From NCBI GenBank assembly GCA_963788115.1, contig CAWBFD010000004.1, forward strand, positions 62,001 to 126,000: a stretch of 64,000 nucleotides of DNA, in the 5' to 3' direction. A program made the position numbers and the translations under genes. Source of the stretch: CAWBFD01 sp963788115 (lineage in GTDB: Bacteria > Actinomycetota > Thermoleophilia > Solirubrobacterales > 70-9). Under the pieces are notes generated by a model that saw nothing but the letters and a program-made list of their open reading frames with translations, searched no databases and was not told the DNA's origin. Numbering within the stretch: position 1 is the stretch's first letter; each line of letters begins with the position of its first letter. This document shows, in pieces, positions 42,098 through 50,669 of this stretch.

Positions 42098-44563
42098 GTG
42101 CGAGAGGACAGGGGCGGTCGAGATCGGGCGGCTTGGGCAGTGGCGGCTTGCGTTGTGCTCGCGGGCCTGCTGATCGCCGCATTCGCGGCCGGGCACGGCG
42201 GCCCGCCGCCGCCGACGTCGGGGGTGAAGCTCCGCACGGCCAGCCAGCAGGAGATCCTCAGACACGACGGGCTCACGGTCAGGGTTGATGCTCCCGGCGC
42301 TGTGCGCGTCCGTACTCAGTCGAGCACCTTCGACCGCCCCCGGTTCCAGCGGCTGACGAAGACCACGCGAGCGCGCACTCACGGCGACCCGATCAAGGCC
42401 TTCCTCGCCCTGACCAATTCCGGGCGCAAGGCGATCCGAAGCTGCGAGGCGCGGACGCTGCGAGTCGTCGCGGGCGGCGCCCGGGAGACCGCGCAGCTCG
42501 TCCGGGACACCGCAGCCTGCCGCCCGAGGCCAATCGACCTTACGAACGCCGATCGGTGTGAGTTCATCGGCGAGCAGCGGGGATCGCTCTGCCTGCTGCC
42601 GTTCCCCAACGACCACTACACGGTCGCCGATCCCACCACCGCCACCGGTCGTCGCGTCGACCTCCAGACCGAGTCGCTGCCCGCGAACGCCAGCGGCACC
42701 CACATCGACGCGACGCCCTACAACCTCTCAGACGGCTTCAGCCCCGGTCCGGCGATCGTGCTGCGGGTGCCGGGGCTGACGAGCGAGGCCGCGCTCGAGG
42801 AGACCGGCGCGGTCCCGATCAACCACATCGGCGAATACGCGCGGCCGAGCCAGCCGGTGGTCTTGATCGACGCCGACACCGGCGAGCGCTGGCCGATCTG
42901 GGCGGAGATCGACTCGAACGCCACCGAGCCGGGCGAGGTCGCGCTGCTGATTCACCCGGCGACCAACCTCGCGGCCGGCCACCGCTACATCGTCGCCCTG
43001 CGCCACCTTCGGACCGCCGCCGCAAAGCTGATCCCGGCGCCGGAGGGCTTCCGCTACTACCGCGACGATCTCCCCTCGGGGAGGGCGGCGATCAACTCCC
43101 GCCGCGTCCACTTCGAGCGCATCTTCGAGACCCTGCGGGATGCCGGGATCGAGCGGCGGAGCCTCTACCTCGCCTGGGACTTCACCGTCGCCAGCGACGA
43201 GAACATCGCCGCGCGCGCCCTGCACATGCGCGACGACGCCTTCGCCGAGCTGGGCGACACCGACCTCGCCGACCTGACCGTCGAGGGAACCGCGCCCGAC
43301 TTCGCGATCAGCCAGGTGACCGAGTTCACGGCCGAGCAGAACCCTCGGGTGGCGCGCCGGATCATCGGCACCTATGAGGTGCCGTGCTACCTCCAGCCGA
43401 GCTGCGCTCCGGGCGGGCGTTTCGCCCTCGACGCGAACGGGCTCCCGACCCGCAACGGCACCTGGACCGCGAACTTCGACTGCATCGTCCCGCGGGTCGC
43501 CGTCGACCAGCCGGGTGCCACGCCCCAGCGCCCGTCGCTCTACGGGCACGGACTGTTCGGAACCGCCTCGCAGGTCGCCTCCGGGACGCAGCCGCAGCTG
43601 GCCAACGACCACGGCTTCGTCCTCTGCGCTACCGACGAGATCGGCATGTCGTCAAGCGACGTCGGGAACACGATTGGCATCCTGGCCGATCTCTCGGCCT
43701 TTCCCGAGCTGGCCGACCGCCTCCAGCAGGGACTCCTGAACGAGCTCTTCCTGGGGCGGCTGATGATCCATCCCGACGGGTTCCTCATCGACCCCGCCTT
43801 CCACGTCGACCCGGAAGACGTGGAGAGCCCGCCGGTGATCGACGACCAGGAGCTCTACTACGACGGCAACAGCCAGGGCGGGATCATGGGCGGGGCGCTC
43901 ACCGCGATCGCGCCCGACTTCACGAGGGCCACGCTGGGGGTGCCGGCGATGCGCTACTCGATGCTGCTGCCGCGCTCGATCGACTACGACCCGTTTGCCG
44001 CGATCCTCAACCCGACCTATCCCGACGAGCTGTCCCGGCCGCTGATCCTGTCGCTGATTCAGATGCTCTGGGACCGCGGCGAGCCCAACGGCTACGCGCA
44101 CCGGATGACGGACGACCCGCTGCCGAACACGCCGGCGCACGAAGTGCTGATGATGGTCGCCTTCGGCGACCACCAGGTGACCAACTTCGCCGCGGACATC
44201 GAGGCGCGCACCATCGGCGCCGCCACCCATGCCCCGGTGCTCGACCCCGGCCGGTGGCCGGGCGTGGACGTGCTCTGGAACGTCCCGCGGATCGAGAGTT
44301 ACCCCTACGACGGCTCGGGCGTCGTCTACGGCGACATCGGCCCGGTCAGGCCAAACCCGGCGAACCCGGCCCAGACGATCGGGGTACCGCCGCCACCGCT
44401 TGAGAACCTCCCCAACCGCGAGGGCGAGGATCCCCACGGCGCGCCGCGCGGCGCCGCCTCGGCGCTCCAGCTCAAGTCCGACTTCCTCGCGCCCGACGGC
44501 GCGGTCACCAACGCCTGCGGCGACTCCCCCTGCTACGCGGGCGGCTGGACCGGGCCGGGGTAG
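42098..44563 (+). CDS. Large extracellular alpha/beta hydrolase (bacterial lipase-like)
   Basis: This 821-residue exported protein has an N-terminal membrane or signal helix (residues 12-31, VAACVVLAGLLIAAFAAG). A beta-rich region follows and then an alpha/beta hydrolase region with YGHGLFG and a nucleophile elbow, DGNSQGGIMGG. A C-terminal segment of about 150 residues is rich in Pro. The GTG at 42098 follows GAGGAGGG by about five bases; an ATG at 42065 is the alternative. The family resembles large secreted esterases of soil bacteria; lipase activity is inferred. Confidence 0.8.
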   Translation: MREDRGGRDRAAWAVAACVVLAGLLIAAFAAGHGGPPPPTSGVKLRTASQQEILRHDGLTVRVDAPGAVRVRTQSSTFDRPRFQRLTKTTRARTHGDPIKAFLALTNSGRKAIRSCEARTLRVVAGGARETAQLVRDTAACRPRPIDLTNADRCEFIGEQRGSLCLLPFPNDHYTVADPTTATGRRVDLQTESLPANASGTHIDATPYNLSDGFSPGPAIVLRVPGLTSEAALEETGAVPINHIGEYARPSQPVVLIDADTGERWPIWAEIDSNATEPGEVALLIHPATNLAAGHRYIVALRHLRTAAAKLIPAPEGFRYYRDDLPSGRAAINSRRVHFERIFETLRDAGIERRSLYLAWDFTVASDENIAARALHMRDDAFAELGDTDLADLTVEGTAPDFAISQVTEFTAEQNPRVARRIIGTYEVPCYLQPSCAPGGRFALDANGLPTRNGTWTANFDCIVPRVAVDQPGATPQRPSLYGHGLFGTASQVASGTQPQLANDHGFVLCATDEIGMSSSDVGNTIGILADLSAFPELADRLQQGLLNELFLGRLMIHPDGFLIDPAFHVDPEDVESPPVIDDQELYYDGNSQGGIMGGALTAIAPDFTRATLGVPAMRYSMLLPRSIDYDPFAAILNPTYPDELSRPLILSLIQMLWDRGEPNGYAHRMTDDPLPNTPAHEVLMMVAFGDHQVTNFAADIEARTIGAATHAPVLDPGRWPGVDVLWNVPRIESYPYDGSGVVYGDIGPVRPNPANPAQTIGVPPPPLENLPNREGEDPHGAPRGAASALQLKSDFLAPDGAVTNACGDSPCYAGGWTGPG

Positions 44564-44592
44564 TCGTTTCGGGACGCGACCCCAGCGCACGC

Positions 44593-44899
44593 CTACGCGT
44601 CGGGCGCCAGATCGGCCGCCTCGCGCGCGGTGCCACGATCCCGCAGCCAGCGGACCTCGAAGACTCGCTCGCCATCGAACGTCCACACGGCGAAGATCTC
44701 CATCCCGACCCGGGCGCCGCTGCACTTGCCAATCCCCGAGCACGCCCTCCGGGCCGCGAACGGTCAGGTCCTCGTCCTCGAACGTGTCGAACGCCCGGAA
44801 CACCATGTCGTCCGCGAACAGCTCCCCGCCGACGCCGAAGTTGCCCCTCGCCCACTCGGCATAGACCTTGAGCCCAGCGCGCGGAGGGTTGACCACCAT
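44593..44899 (-). pseudogene. SnoaL/NTF2-like gene with internal deletion and frameshift
   Basis: From 44899 the minus strand reads LKVYAEWARGNFGVGGELFA, then FDTFEDEDLTVRGPEGVLG, a typical SnoaL N-terminal half. The next conserved block, SGARVGMEIFAVWTFDGERV, then FEVRWLRDRG, follows at once in another frame and ends at 44593. The middle of the domain, about 35-40 residues, is missing. Deletion together with frame loss indicates a true pseudogene rather than a base-call error. Confidence 0.7.
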
Positions 44900-45177
44900 A
44901 TGGGTGGCGAACTCTCCGCGGAGATGACCATCGCCTGATTCGGATCGCGAACAAGCCGGTGACGGCGACCCACTATGCTGCCCGGTGACGCGTGTTCATC
45001 ACGGAGGAGGATGCGTTCATGGATGCGGACCACTGGGCAGGCGGGCGGAGATAACCGCGAGCTGAGCGCCCGATGCGAGTCGGCATCCGGGCCACAGGGT
45101 CGTTCCTACTCGAACGTGGGTTCCTCGCCGAATGGGCGGGCGATGCGGGGGGAAAACCCGAATATGTAGGAGGTGCG

Positions 45178-46257
45178 ATGGCTGAGCCATCGAACGGCCC
45201 CACCGGATGGGGCCGGATAAGGAGAGGCGTGGTCGCGCTTGGCGCCACGGCCTTGGCCGCGTTCGCGGTCTCGGCAGTGTCGGCTGGTGCGGCGCAGGCG
45301 CAGGAAGACATCCGGTTCACGTTCGACGAGGTGAGGGGCAATCTCGGGGACGCCGAGGGTCTCGCCTTGATCGATCCCGCGGTTGATGATCCAGCGACGA
45401 TGTTGGGGGAGTTCGATCCGGCGACCGGGGACTTCACGATCCCGGCCAACGGCTTCGATTTCCCAACGAAGGTCATCCCAAGTGTCGTAACCGATCCGAT
45501 TGTGGCTGACGCCCACATCGACCTCACGGCGAATGACCCGATCACCGGTAACTTCGACACCGCTACCGGCGTGCTCGATGTCGACACGATGAACGTGAAG
45601 GCGACGGTTTCGGTCTTCATTGGCGGGACCACGACGAACCCGCTCGGCATCTGTGGAATTTCGCCGGTGTCGCTGCCGTTGCAGACGACCGGTGAGATCG
45701 TCGACGACGACGGGGATCCGCCGACGCCCGTGACGTACAGCGCGGCTCCATTCGCGCCGCCCTCGGGCGAGGGCGCTGGTGTCGCCACCTGGGCGAGCCT
45801 TCCGGCCTCGACCCAGGATGGGGGATCCCTCCCTGGAACCGTATGTCCCCTGGTCGACGGACTGGTCGCCGGTCCGGGCGGCATCTGGACGTCGGGCATC
45901 GTGGAAACCGGTGACCTCGGTCCCCCGCCTGCTCCCGAGCTGGCTCTCTCGGTCATGCCGAGGAGCAAGACGGTGAAGCAGGGCAACGGCGCCACCTTCA
46001 CGGCAACGGTCCGCAACACCGGCGATGCCGATGCGACCGGCGTCAAGGTGTGCATGAAGGCGCCGAGGAAGGCGGTCAAGCCGAGCATGAAGTGCACGAA
46101 CGTGGGCATGCTCGCCGCGGGCGAGTTGGAAAAGCCCAGGTTCGTGGTGAAGGCAAAGAGGGACGCTAAGCCCAGGTCGTACACGCTCAGGTTCACGGCC
46201 ACCGGGACCGGCGGTCCTGACAACGCCACGGCGACGCTCAAGGTGAAGCGGAAGTAG
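45178..46257 (+). CDS. Secreted protein with C-terminal Ig-like (CARDB/DUF11-type) domain, paralogue 1
   Basis: This 359-residue exported protein has a signal segment (VVALGATALAAFAVSAVSAG, cleavage near AQAQE). Residues about 40-255 form a beta-rich domain with repeats of FDPATGDFTIPANG and FDTATGVLDVDT type. The C-terminal domain (about 265-359; SKTVKQGNGATFTATVRNTG, later SYTLRFTATGTG) is an Ig-like DUF11/CARDB module ending TATLKVKRK. The ATG has TAGGAGGTG. A paralogue lies at 49565. It is a likely surface or matrix protein of unknown ligand. A strong terminator follows. Confidence 0.85.
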   Translation: MAEPSNGPTGWGRIRRGVVALGATALAAFAVSAVSAGAAQAQEDIRFTFDEVRGNLGDAEGLALIDPAVDDPATMLGEFDPATGDFTIPANGFDFPTKVIPSVVTDPIVADAHIDLTANDPITGNFDTATGVLDVDTMNVKATVSVFIGGTTTNPLGICGISPVSLPLQTTGEIVDDDGDPPTPVTYSAAPFAPPSGEGAGVATWASLPASTQDGGSLPGTVCPLVDGLVAGPGGIWTSGIVETGDLGPPPAPELALSVMPRSKTVKQGNGATFTATVRNTGDADATGVKVCMKAPRKAVKPSMKCTNVGMLAAGELEKPRFVVKAKRDAKPRSYTLRFTATGTGGPDNATATLKVKRK

Positions 46258-46287
46258 CACCCGCGGCGTAGTACCGACAGTAAGGCG

Positions 46288-46320
46288 ACGCGCCCCGGTC
46301 CCGAACGGACCGGGGCGCGT
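46288..46320 (+). terminator. Strong hairpin terminator
   Basis: ACGCGCCCCGGTCC (46288-46301) and GGACCGGGGCGCGT (46307-46320) form a perfect 14-bp stem with a five-base loop. TTTT occurs shortly after at 46326-46329. It lies 30 bases after the secreted-protein stop. Confidence 0.85.
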
Positions 46321-46369
46321 CGCGCTTTTGTAGGTCAAGGTTCCGCTGCGACGGGATCGACGAGCTGAG

Positions 46370-46468
46370 CGCGAAGAGTCGTTCGCGATCGAGCTCGGGC
46401 CTTACGCCACCAGCGGCGCGGTGATCGTTCGCGAATCGCACACGGTGCGGATCGTGGACAACGACTAA
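46370..46468 (+). pseudogene. Possible Calx-beta domain remnant
   Basis: One plus-strand frame ending at TAA 46466-46468 reads REESFAIELGPYATSGAVIV, then VRIVDND. This is the end pattern of a Calx-beta repeat (ESF-x-L-x4-AxSGA...IxDND). There is no start codon, and the upstream sequence lacks similarity. It is likely the tail of a lost surface protein gene. The call rests on a short motif. Confidence 0.3.
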
Positions 46469-46552
46469 ACCGGGCAGGGCGCTGATTGTCCGACAGTGAA
46501 GGCGCCTACGAGGACGCCCGACCGGGGCGCCGCATTTTCGTGCTGGGACCGA

Positions 46553-47056
46553 TCAGAGCCCCGGCTTGGTCACCATCATGTAAATGACGATGATCAGCAG
46601 CAGGCCCGTGATCGCTCCGACGATCCCCTCGATGCGTCCCTGCCGCTGGTACTCGTCGGAGAGGTCCGAGAGCTTGATCTCACCTCCGCCCGCGGCCGCG
46701 ATGTCACGTTCGACCATCGGCCCCAGGCGGCGATCGGCGGGGATGAAGTAGGCGCCGTTGATCGCGCCGAGAAGGATCACGATCGCGAGCGATGCACTGA
46801 TCCAGAACTGGTCGAACTCCCACCTCTCGGACGTCTGGTAGATGCCGGTGATCAGGACCACGAGCAGCGCCGGCCCGGCCATGTACTGGTTGATCGCGAG
46901 CTGGAGGCGGTGGACGTAGGGGAGGTGCCGGACCCCGGCCTTGAGCGCGACCGGGAACATGATCGCCTCAGCGAACGTCGCGCCGAAGCCGACCACCACC
47001 ACGGTGATGTGGATGAACAGCGAGACGTCGTAGGTGCTGACCGCGAGGAGGGGCAT
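46553..47056 (-). CDS. Four-TM membrane protein (DUF2269-like)
   Basis: This 167-residue integral membrane protein has four helices: DVSLFIHITVVVVGFGATFA, then AGPALLVVLITGIYQTS, IVILLGAINGAYFIP, and IVGAITGLLLIIVIYMM. The spaced His and Tyr in helix 1 and the general layout resemble DUF2269/copper-resistance-D-like proteins, but the family is not certain. The ATG has AAAGGAG. It lies on the same strand as the downstream-pointing TetR genes, with about 95 bases between them. The function is unknown. Confidence 0.7.
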   Translation of the reverse strand: MPLLAVSTYDVSLFIHITVVVVGFGATFAEAIMFPVALKAGVRHLPYVHRLQLAINQYMAGPALLVVLITGIYQTSERWEFDQFWISASLAIVILLGAINGAYFIPADRRLGPMVERDIAAAGGGEIKLSDLSDEYQRQGRIEGIVGAITGLLLIIVIYMMVTKPGL

Positions 47057-47152
47057 CGGCGACTCCTTTCCCTTACGGATCGAGCCAAGGGCACCCCCCG
47101 AAGACGGGGCGGACTCTAGCCGACCGACGCGCGCCGGAGCAGGGCTCGGTCC

Positions 47153-47851
47153 TCAGCCCCGCGAGACCGCCGCCGTCGCCAGCGCGTCGGAGGCACGCGC
47201 CTCGGCCAGGGCTCGATCCTGCCCCACGTAGGGGACGAGGACGGGATAGAGCAGGTCCGGGAGGAGCCGGGGAAGGTCGTTGGTCCGGCCGGCGCGGATC
47301 TCGTCGCGGATCACCAGCGCGACGCCGCCGACCAGCGAGGTCGCCACCCCCGCTGGCACATGCTCGCCGTCGGGAGCCTGGGCGCGGCCGGAGTCGACGA
47401 ACGAGGCGAGCACCCGAAGCCCCGAGCGGTAGCGCTCACGAGCAGCCGGACCGGCGCTGAGCATGTCGATCTGGCACATCCGGGTGAACAGGGGTTCGGC
47501 GGCGCCGAACGAGAGGATCGTCTCGAGCCCGATTCGGATCTGCTCGGGCCAGCTGAGCCCCGGGCGCAGGCAAGCGCTGCTCACGTCCCCGAGGAACCTG
47601 GCGAGGACCGCGTCATACGCGGCGAGGAAGCACGCCTCCGTGTCGCCGAAGAGCCCGTAGAACGTGGTCCGGGAGGTGTGCGCGCGGGCGACGATGTCGG
47701 CGACGGTCACCGCCGGGTAGCCCTTCTCGGCGCAGAGCTCGGCGAGCGCATCGAAGATCCGAGCCTGCTGCCGGGAGCGCTCCCCCGGACCCTGCGAATG
47801 GTTGCCCTCCGACTCGAGCCGGAGCGGGATCACCGAAGCGGTGTCTTCCAC
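47153..47851 (-). CDS. TetR family transcriptional regulator, second of a tandem pair
   Basis: This 232-residue protein has a TetR HTH (ARIFDALAELCAEKGYPAVT, then VADIVARAHTSRTTFYGLFG) at residues about 28-70 and an all-helical ligand domain. The GTG at 47851 lies inside the last codons of the upstream TetR gene, so the two overlap by 22 bases and are co-translated. The C terminus (DLLYPVLVPYVGQDRALAE) matches that of its neighbour (ELTYTALVPYVGHRQALEE), showing a tandem duplication. Target genes are unknown. Confidence 0.92.
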   Translation of the reverse strand: MEDTASVIPLRLESEGNHSQGPGERSRQQARIFDALAELCAEKGYPAVTVADIVARAHTSRTTFYGLFGDTEACFLAAYDAVLARFLGDVSSACLRPGLSWPEQIRIGLETILSFGAAEPLFTRMCQIDMLSAGPAARERYRSGLRVLASFVDSGRAQAPDGEHVPAGVATSLVGGVALVIRDEIRAGRTNDLPRLLPDLLYPVLVPYVGQDRALAEARASDALATAAVSRG

Positions 47852-48501
47852 ATCTCCTCCAACGCTTGCCGATGACCCACGTAGGGGACCAGGGCGGTGT
47901 AGGTGAGCTCCGGCAGCAGCCGGGGAAGGGACGCGGCGTGACCCGCGACGACCTCCTCGAACAGGGTCGTCGCAATCCCGCCGACGACGATCCTCGGAAC
48001 GCTGTCCGGCAGCTCGCTGCCACGCCCGGAGTAGCGCCGGCCCCGCTCGAGGAAGGGCACGAATCCCCGGATCGCGAGGCGATAGCGCTCCTGGGCGCGC
48101 GAGCCCGCGGCGAGCACCTCGACCATCGCCACACGCGCGGCATCCGGGTTCGCCGCCAGGAAGTGGAGCAGCGCGGCGATCGTCGCTCGCGCCTGATCCG
48201 GCCACTCGTTCTCGGCCTCGAAGGCGCTGGTCACGTACTGCATCAACCGTCCGATCAGCTCGTCGTGAGCGGCGATGAAGCAGTCTTCCTTGTCGCCGTA
48301 CAGCTCGTAGAAGGTCGCGCGCGAGACGCCGGCGCCCGCGATCACGTCGGCGACGGTCGTCGCCCCATACCCCTTCTCGGCGACGGCGGCGATCATCGCC
48401 TCGAGCAGGCGGTCGCGCTGCGAGCCGATCACCACCTCTCGCGGCAGTCCGTGACGGCCGCTGGGCAGGCGAATCGGGCGTGTCCCGGTCAGCGGTCCCA
48501 C
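47830..48501 (-). CDS. TetR family transcriptional regulator, first of a tandem pair
   Basis: This 223-residue protein has an N-terminal HTH (LLEAMIAAVAEKGYGATTVA, then DVIAGAGVSRATFYELYGDK). The ligand domain ends ELTYTALVPYVGHRQALEE. The GTG at 48501 may be upstream of the true start; an internal GTG before IGSQRDRLL is possible. It overlaps its paralogue by 22 bases. The pair might form a heterodimer, or allow divergent ligand ranges at shared operators. Confidence 0.92.
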   Translation of the reverse strand: MGPLTGTRPIRLPSGRHGLPREVVIGSQRDRLLEAMIAAVAEKGYGATTVADVIAGAGVSRATFYELYGDKEDCFIAAHDELIGRLMQYVTSAFEAENEWPDQARATIAALLHFLAANPDAARVAMVEVLAAGSRAQERYRLAIRGFVPFLERGRRYSGRGSELPDSVPRIVVGGIATTLFEEVVAGHAASLPRLLPELTYTALVPYVGHRQALEEMWKTPLR

Positions 48502-48693
48502 CGGCCGATGGTAGAAGCGTGGTCAGGAGTGGACAAACGGCCGAGGCGATGCGGGCGCCCTGCCGCGCTCCCACTCCCGCCCGACCTCGGGATACATCCC
48601 CGTTTCTCGCACACGGTGCGTGTTTATCACCTTCGCGCGCGCGTTGCAACCACAAATTCGGGCACTCTTCCCTCCCACGCTTCAACGCCCACC

Positions 48694-49494
48694 ATGAGCT
48701 TCGCTGCGCCAGCCGAGAGCTATGACCGCTACATGGGCCGCTACTCGCGGCGGCTCGCGCCGCTGTTCGCCGACTTCGCCGGCGTGCGGTCGGGCATGCG
48801 TGTGATCGACGTCGGCTGCGGCCCCGGGGCGCTCACGGAGGTGCTGGCCGAGCGCACCGGAGCTGAGCGAGTTTCGGCCGCGGACCCATCCGAGTCGTTC
48901 GTCGAGTCCTGCGCGGAGCGAGTACCGGGTGCGGACATCCGCCGGGCAACGGCCGAGCGCCTGCCGTGGGGCGACGGGACCTTCGACGCGGTACTCGCCC
49001 AGCTCGTCGTCAACTTCATCGAGGACCCGGTCGAGGGAGTTGGGGAGATGCGTCGTGTCGCCAGGGCGCCGGGCGTGATCGCGGCCTGCACGTGGGATTA
49101 CCGGGACGGGATGGAGATGCTGGGGATCTTCTGGGACGCGGCGCTGGCGCTCGACCCCGACGCCCCCGCCGAGGGGAGGCGGATGCGGTTCGGCAAGCCC
49201 GACGAGCTGCGGGCCCTGTGGCGGGAGGCGGAGCTGGTCGACATTCGGACCGACGCGCTCGAGGTCGCCCAGGACTACGAGGGCTTCGACGACTACTGGG
49301 AGCCGTTCACGGCGGGGGTGGGCCCGGGCGGCGCCTACTGCGCCTCGCTCCCATCCGAAGCACAGGACGCCCTGGGTGAGGAGTGCCGGCGCCGCCTCGA
49401 GAATCCCGAGCGCCCCTTTCGGCTGCACGCGCGCGCCTGGGCGGTACGCGGCCGGGCACGTGGGAGGGCGGCCAGCGCTCGCAAACGCAGCTGA
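48694..49494 (+). CDS. Class I SAM-dependent methyltransferase
   Basis: This 266-residue methyltransferase has motif I VIDVGCGPGALTEVLA, an acidic residue after strand 2 (RVSAADPSESFVE), and the motif AERLPWGDGTFDAVLAQLVV. This pattern is the Methyltransf_11 type. The C-terminal part (YEGFDDYWEPFTAGVGPGGAY) is similar to small-molecule methyltransferases of unknown substrate. The ATG start gives MSFAAPAESYDRYMGRYSRR. It is followed by a basic tail rich in Arg. Confidence 0.92.
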   Translation: MSFAAPAESYDRYMGRYSRRLAPLFADFAGVRSGMRVIDVGCGPGALTEVLAERTGAERVSAADPSESFVESCAERVPGADIRRATAERLPWGDGTFDAVLAQLVVNFIEDPVEGVGEMRRVARAPGVIAACTWDYRDGMEMLGIFWDAALALDPDAPAEGRRMRFGKPDELRALWREAELVDIRTDALEVAQDYEGFDDYWEPFTAGVGPGGAYCASLPSEAQDALGEECRRRLENPERPFRLHARAWAVRGRARGRAASARKRS

Positions 49495-49564
49495 CTATGA
49501 TCCGGTGCCACTGGGAGTGCGGGAGATCGACCCTGCGGTCAGATGCAAACGAGGAGGAGTGGCG

Positions 49565-50638
49565 ATGCATGAGGCATCGGATGGCCAGGCGACCGTAGGT
49601 CGCATCGGAAGCAGGCTGGTGGGGCTGGGTGTCGCGGCGCTGGCGGTATTCGCGATCTCGGGCGCTCTGGCCCGCGACGCGGAGGCCCAGGAGCCGTTCA
49701 GCTTCGAGCTCAATCACGGTCTGATCGACATCGGGTTCTTCAATGGAATCGTGTTCCTGACCCCGACCACTCCGGCCACCTTCGCGAACGGGACGATCGA
49801 GCCGAACGGCGCGTTCGCGATTCCGGCATCCGGGATCTCCCTACCGCCGACTACGCAGACGTTCCCGTTCCCGGGCGCGCCGGGTGGGGTAGTGATCCTG
49901 GAGCTCTCGATGACCCCGGAATCGGACCTCACGGGGGCCTTCGACAGCGCCACCGGCGAGGTCAACGCGGATTCGACCATCACCTCCAGGGTCGACGTGT
50001 TCATCCCCGCGGATCCCGAGCCGTTCCAGGTCGGCGCGTGCGAGATGACGCCGATCCCGCTGGCGTTCTCGACCTCCGGGACCAACCCGTATCTCGGCGT
50101 CCCGTTCACCGAGGGCGTCGACGGACCCGGCGCGGTGTCCGCGGCGTGGGACGCGCTGCCTGTCCCCGTCCCGGTCCCTCCGCTGGAAGACGACCCGTTC
50201 GACGTCTGCAACATCGTGGCCGGCTTCGTCGACGGCCCCGGAGGCGTCTGGCTCTCGCACGACATCGCATCGCCGCCGATCCCGCCGCTGCCGCCCGAGC
50301 TGACGATCACGGTCAGGCCGAGACGAGAGGTGGTGAAGCCGGGGCGCTCGGCACGCTTCGAGGTCAGGAGCCGAAACGTCGGCGAGCTGGTGGCCGAGGG
50401 CGTCGAGCTGTGCGCGCGCGTGCCCAACGCGCTGCGGGTCAACGCCAAGCGCGGCCAGGTGTGCGAGCAGGCCGGCGACCTCCAGCCCGGCCCCGCGATC
50501 ACGCACTCGTTCAGGGTGAGGACGACCCGGAAGTCCGCCGGCAAGACCTACAACCTGCGCTTCACCGCCCGGGGCACCGGAGTGAGCCCGAGCACGGCGT
50601 TCGCCACGCTCAAGGTCAAGAGGAAGCCGCGCCGCTAG
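49565..50638 (+). CDS. Secreted protein with C-terminal Ig-like (CARDB/DUF11-type) domain, paralogue 2
   Basis: This 357-residue exported protein is paralogous to the one at 45178. It has a signal segment (LVGLGVAALAVFAISGALAR, then AEAQEPF), a beta-rich domain with FANGTIEPNGAFAIPASGIS and FDSATGEVNADSTI, and the same C-terminal module (REVVKPGRSARFEVRSRNVG, later TYNLRFTARGTG) ending TLKVKRK. The shared signature FDxATGxxxxDS suggests tandem descent. The ATG has GGAGGAG nearby. Both proteins may form a surface layer or adhesin pair. Confidence 0.85.
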   Translation: MHEASDGQATVGRIGSRLVGLGVAALAVFAISGALARDAEAQEPFSFELNHGLIDIGFFNGIVFLTPTTPATFANGTIEPNGAFAIPASGISLPPTTQTFPFPGAPGGVVILELSMTPESDLTGAFDSATGEVNADSTITSRVDVFIPADPEPFQVGACEMTPIPLAFSTSGTNPYLGVPFTEGVDGPGAVSAAWDALPVPVPVPPLEDDPFDVCNIVAGFVDGPGGVWLSHDIASPPIPPLPPELTITVRPRREVVKPGRSARFEVRSRNVGELVAEGVELCARVPNALRVNAKRGQVCEQAGDLQPGPAITHSFRVRTTRKSAGKTYNLRFTARGTGVSPSTAFATLKVKRKPRR

Positions 50639-50669
50639 ATAGACCCCTCCTCGCCCTAGAGTGTGAGCG

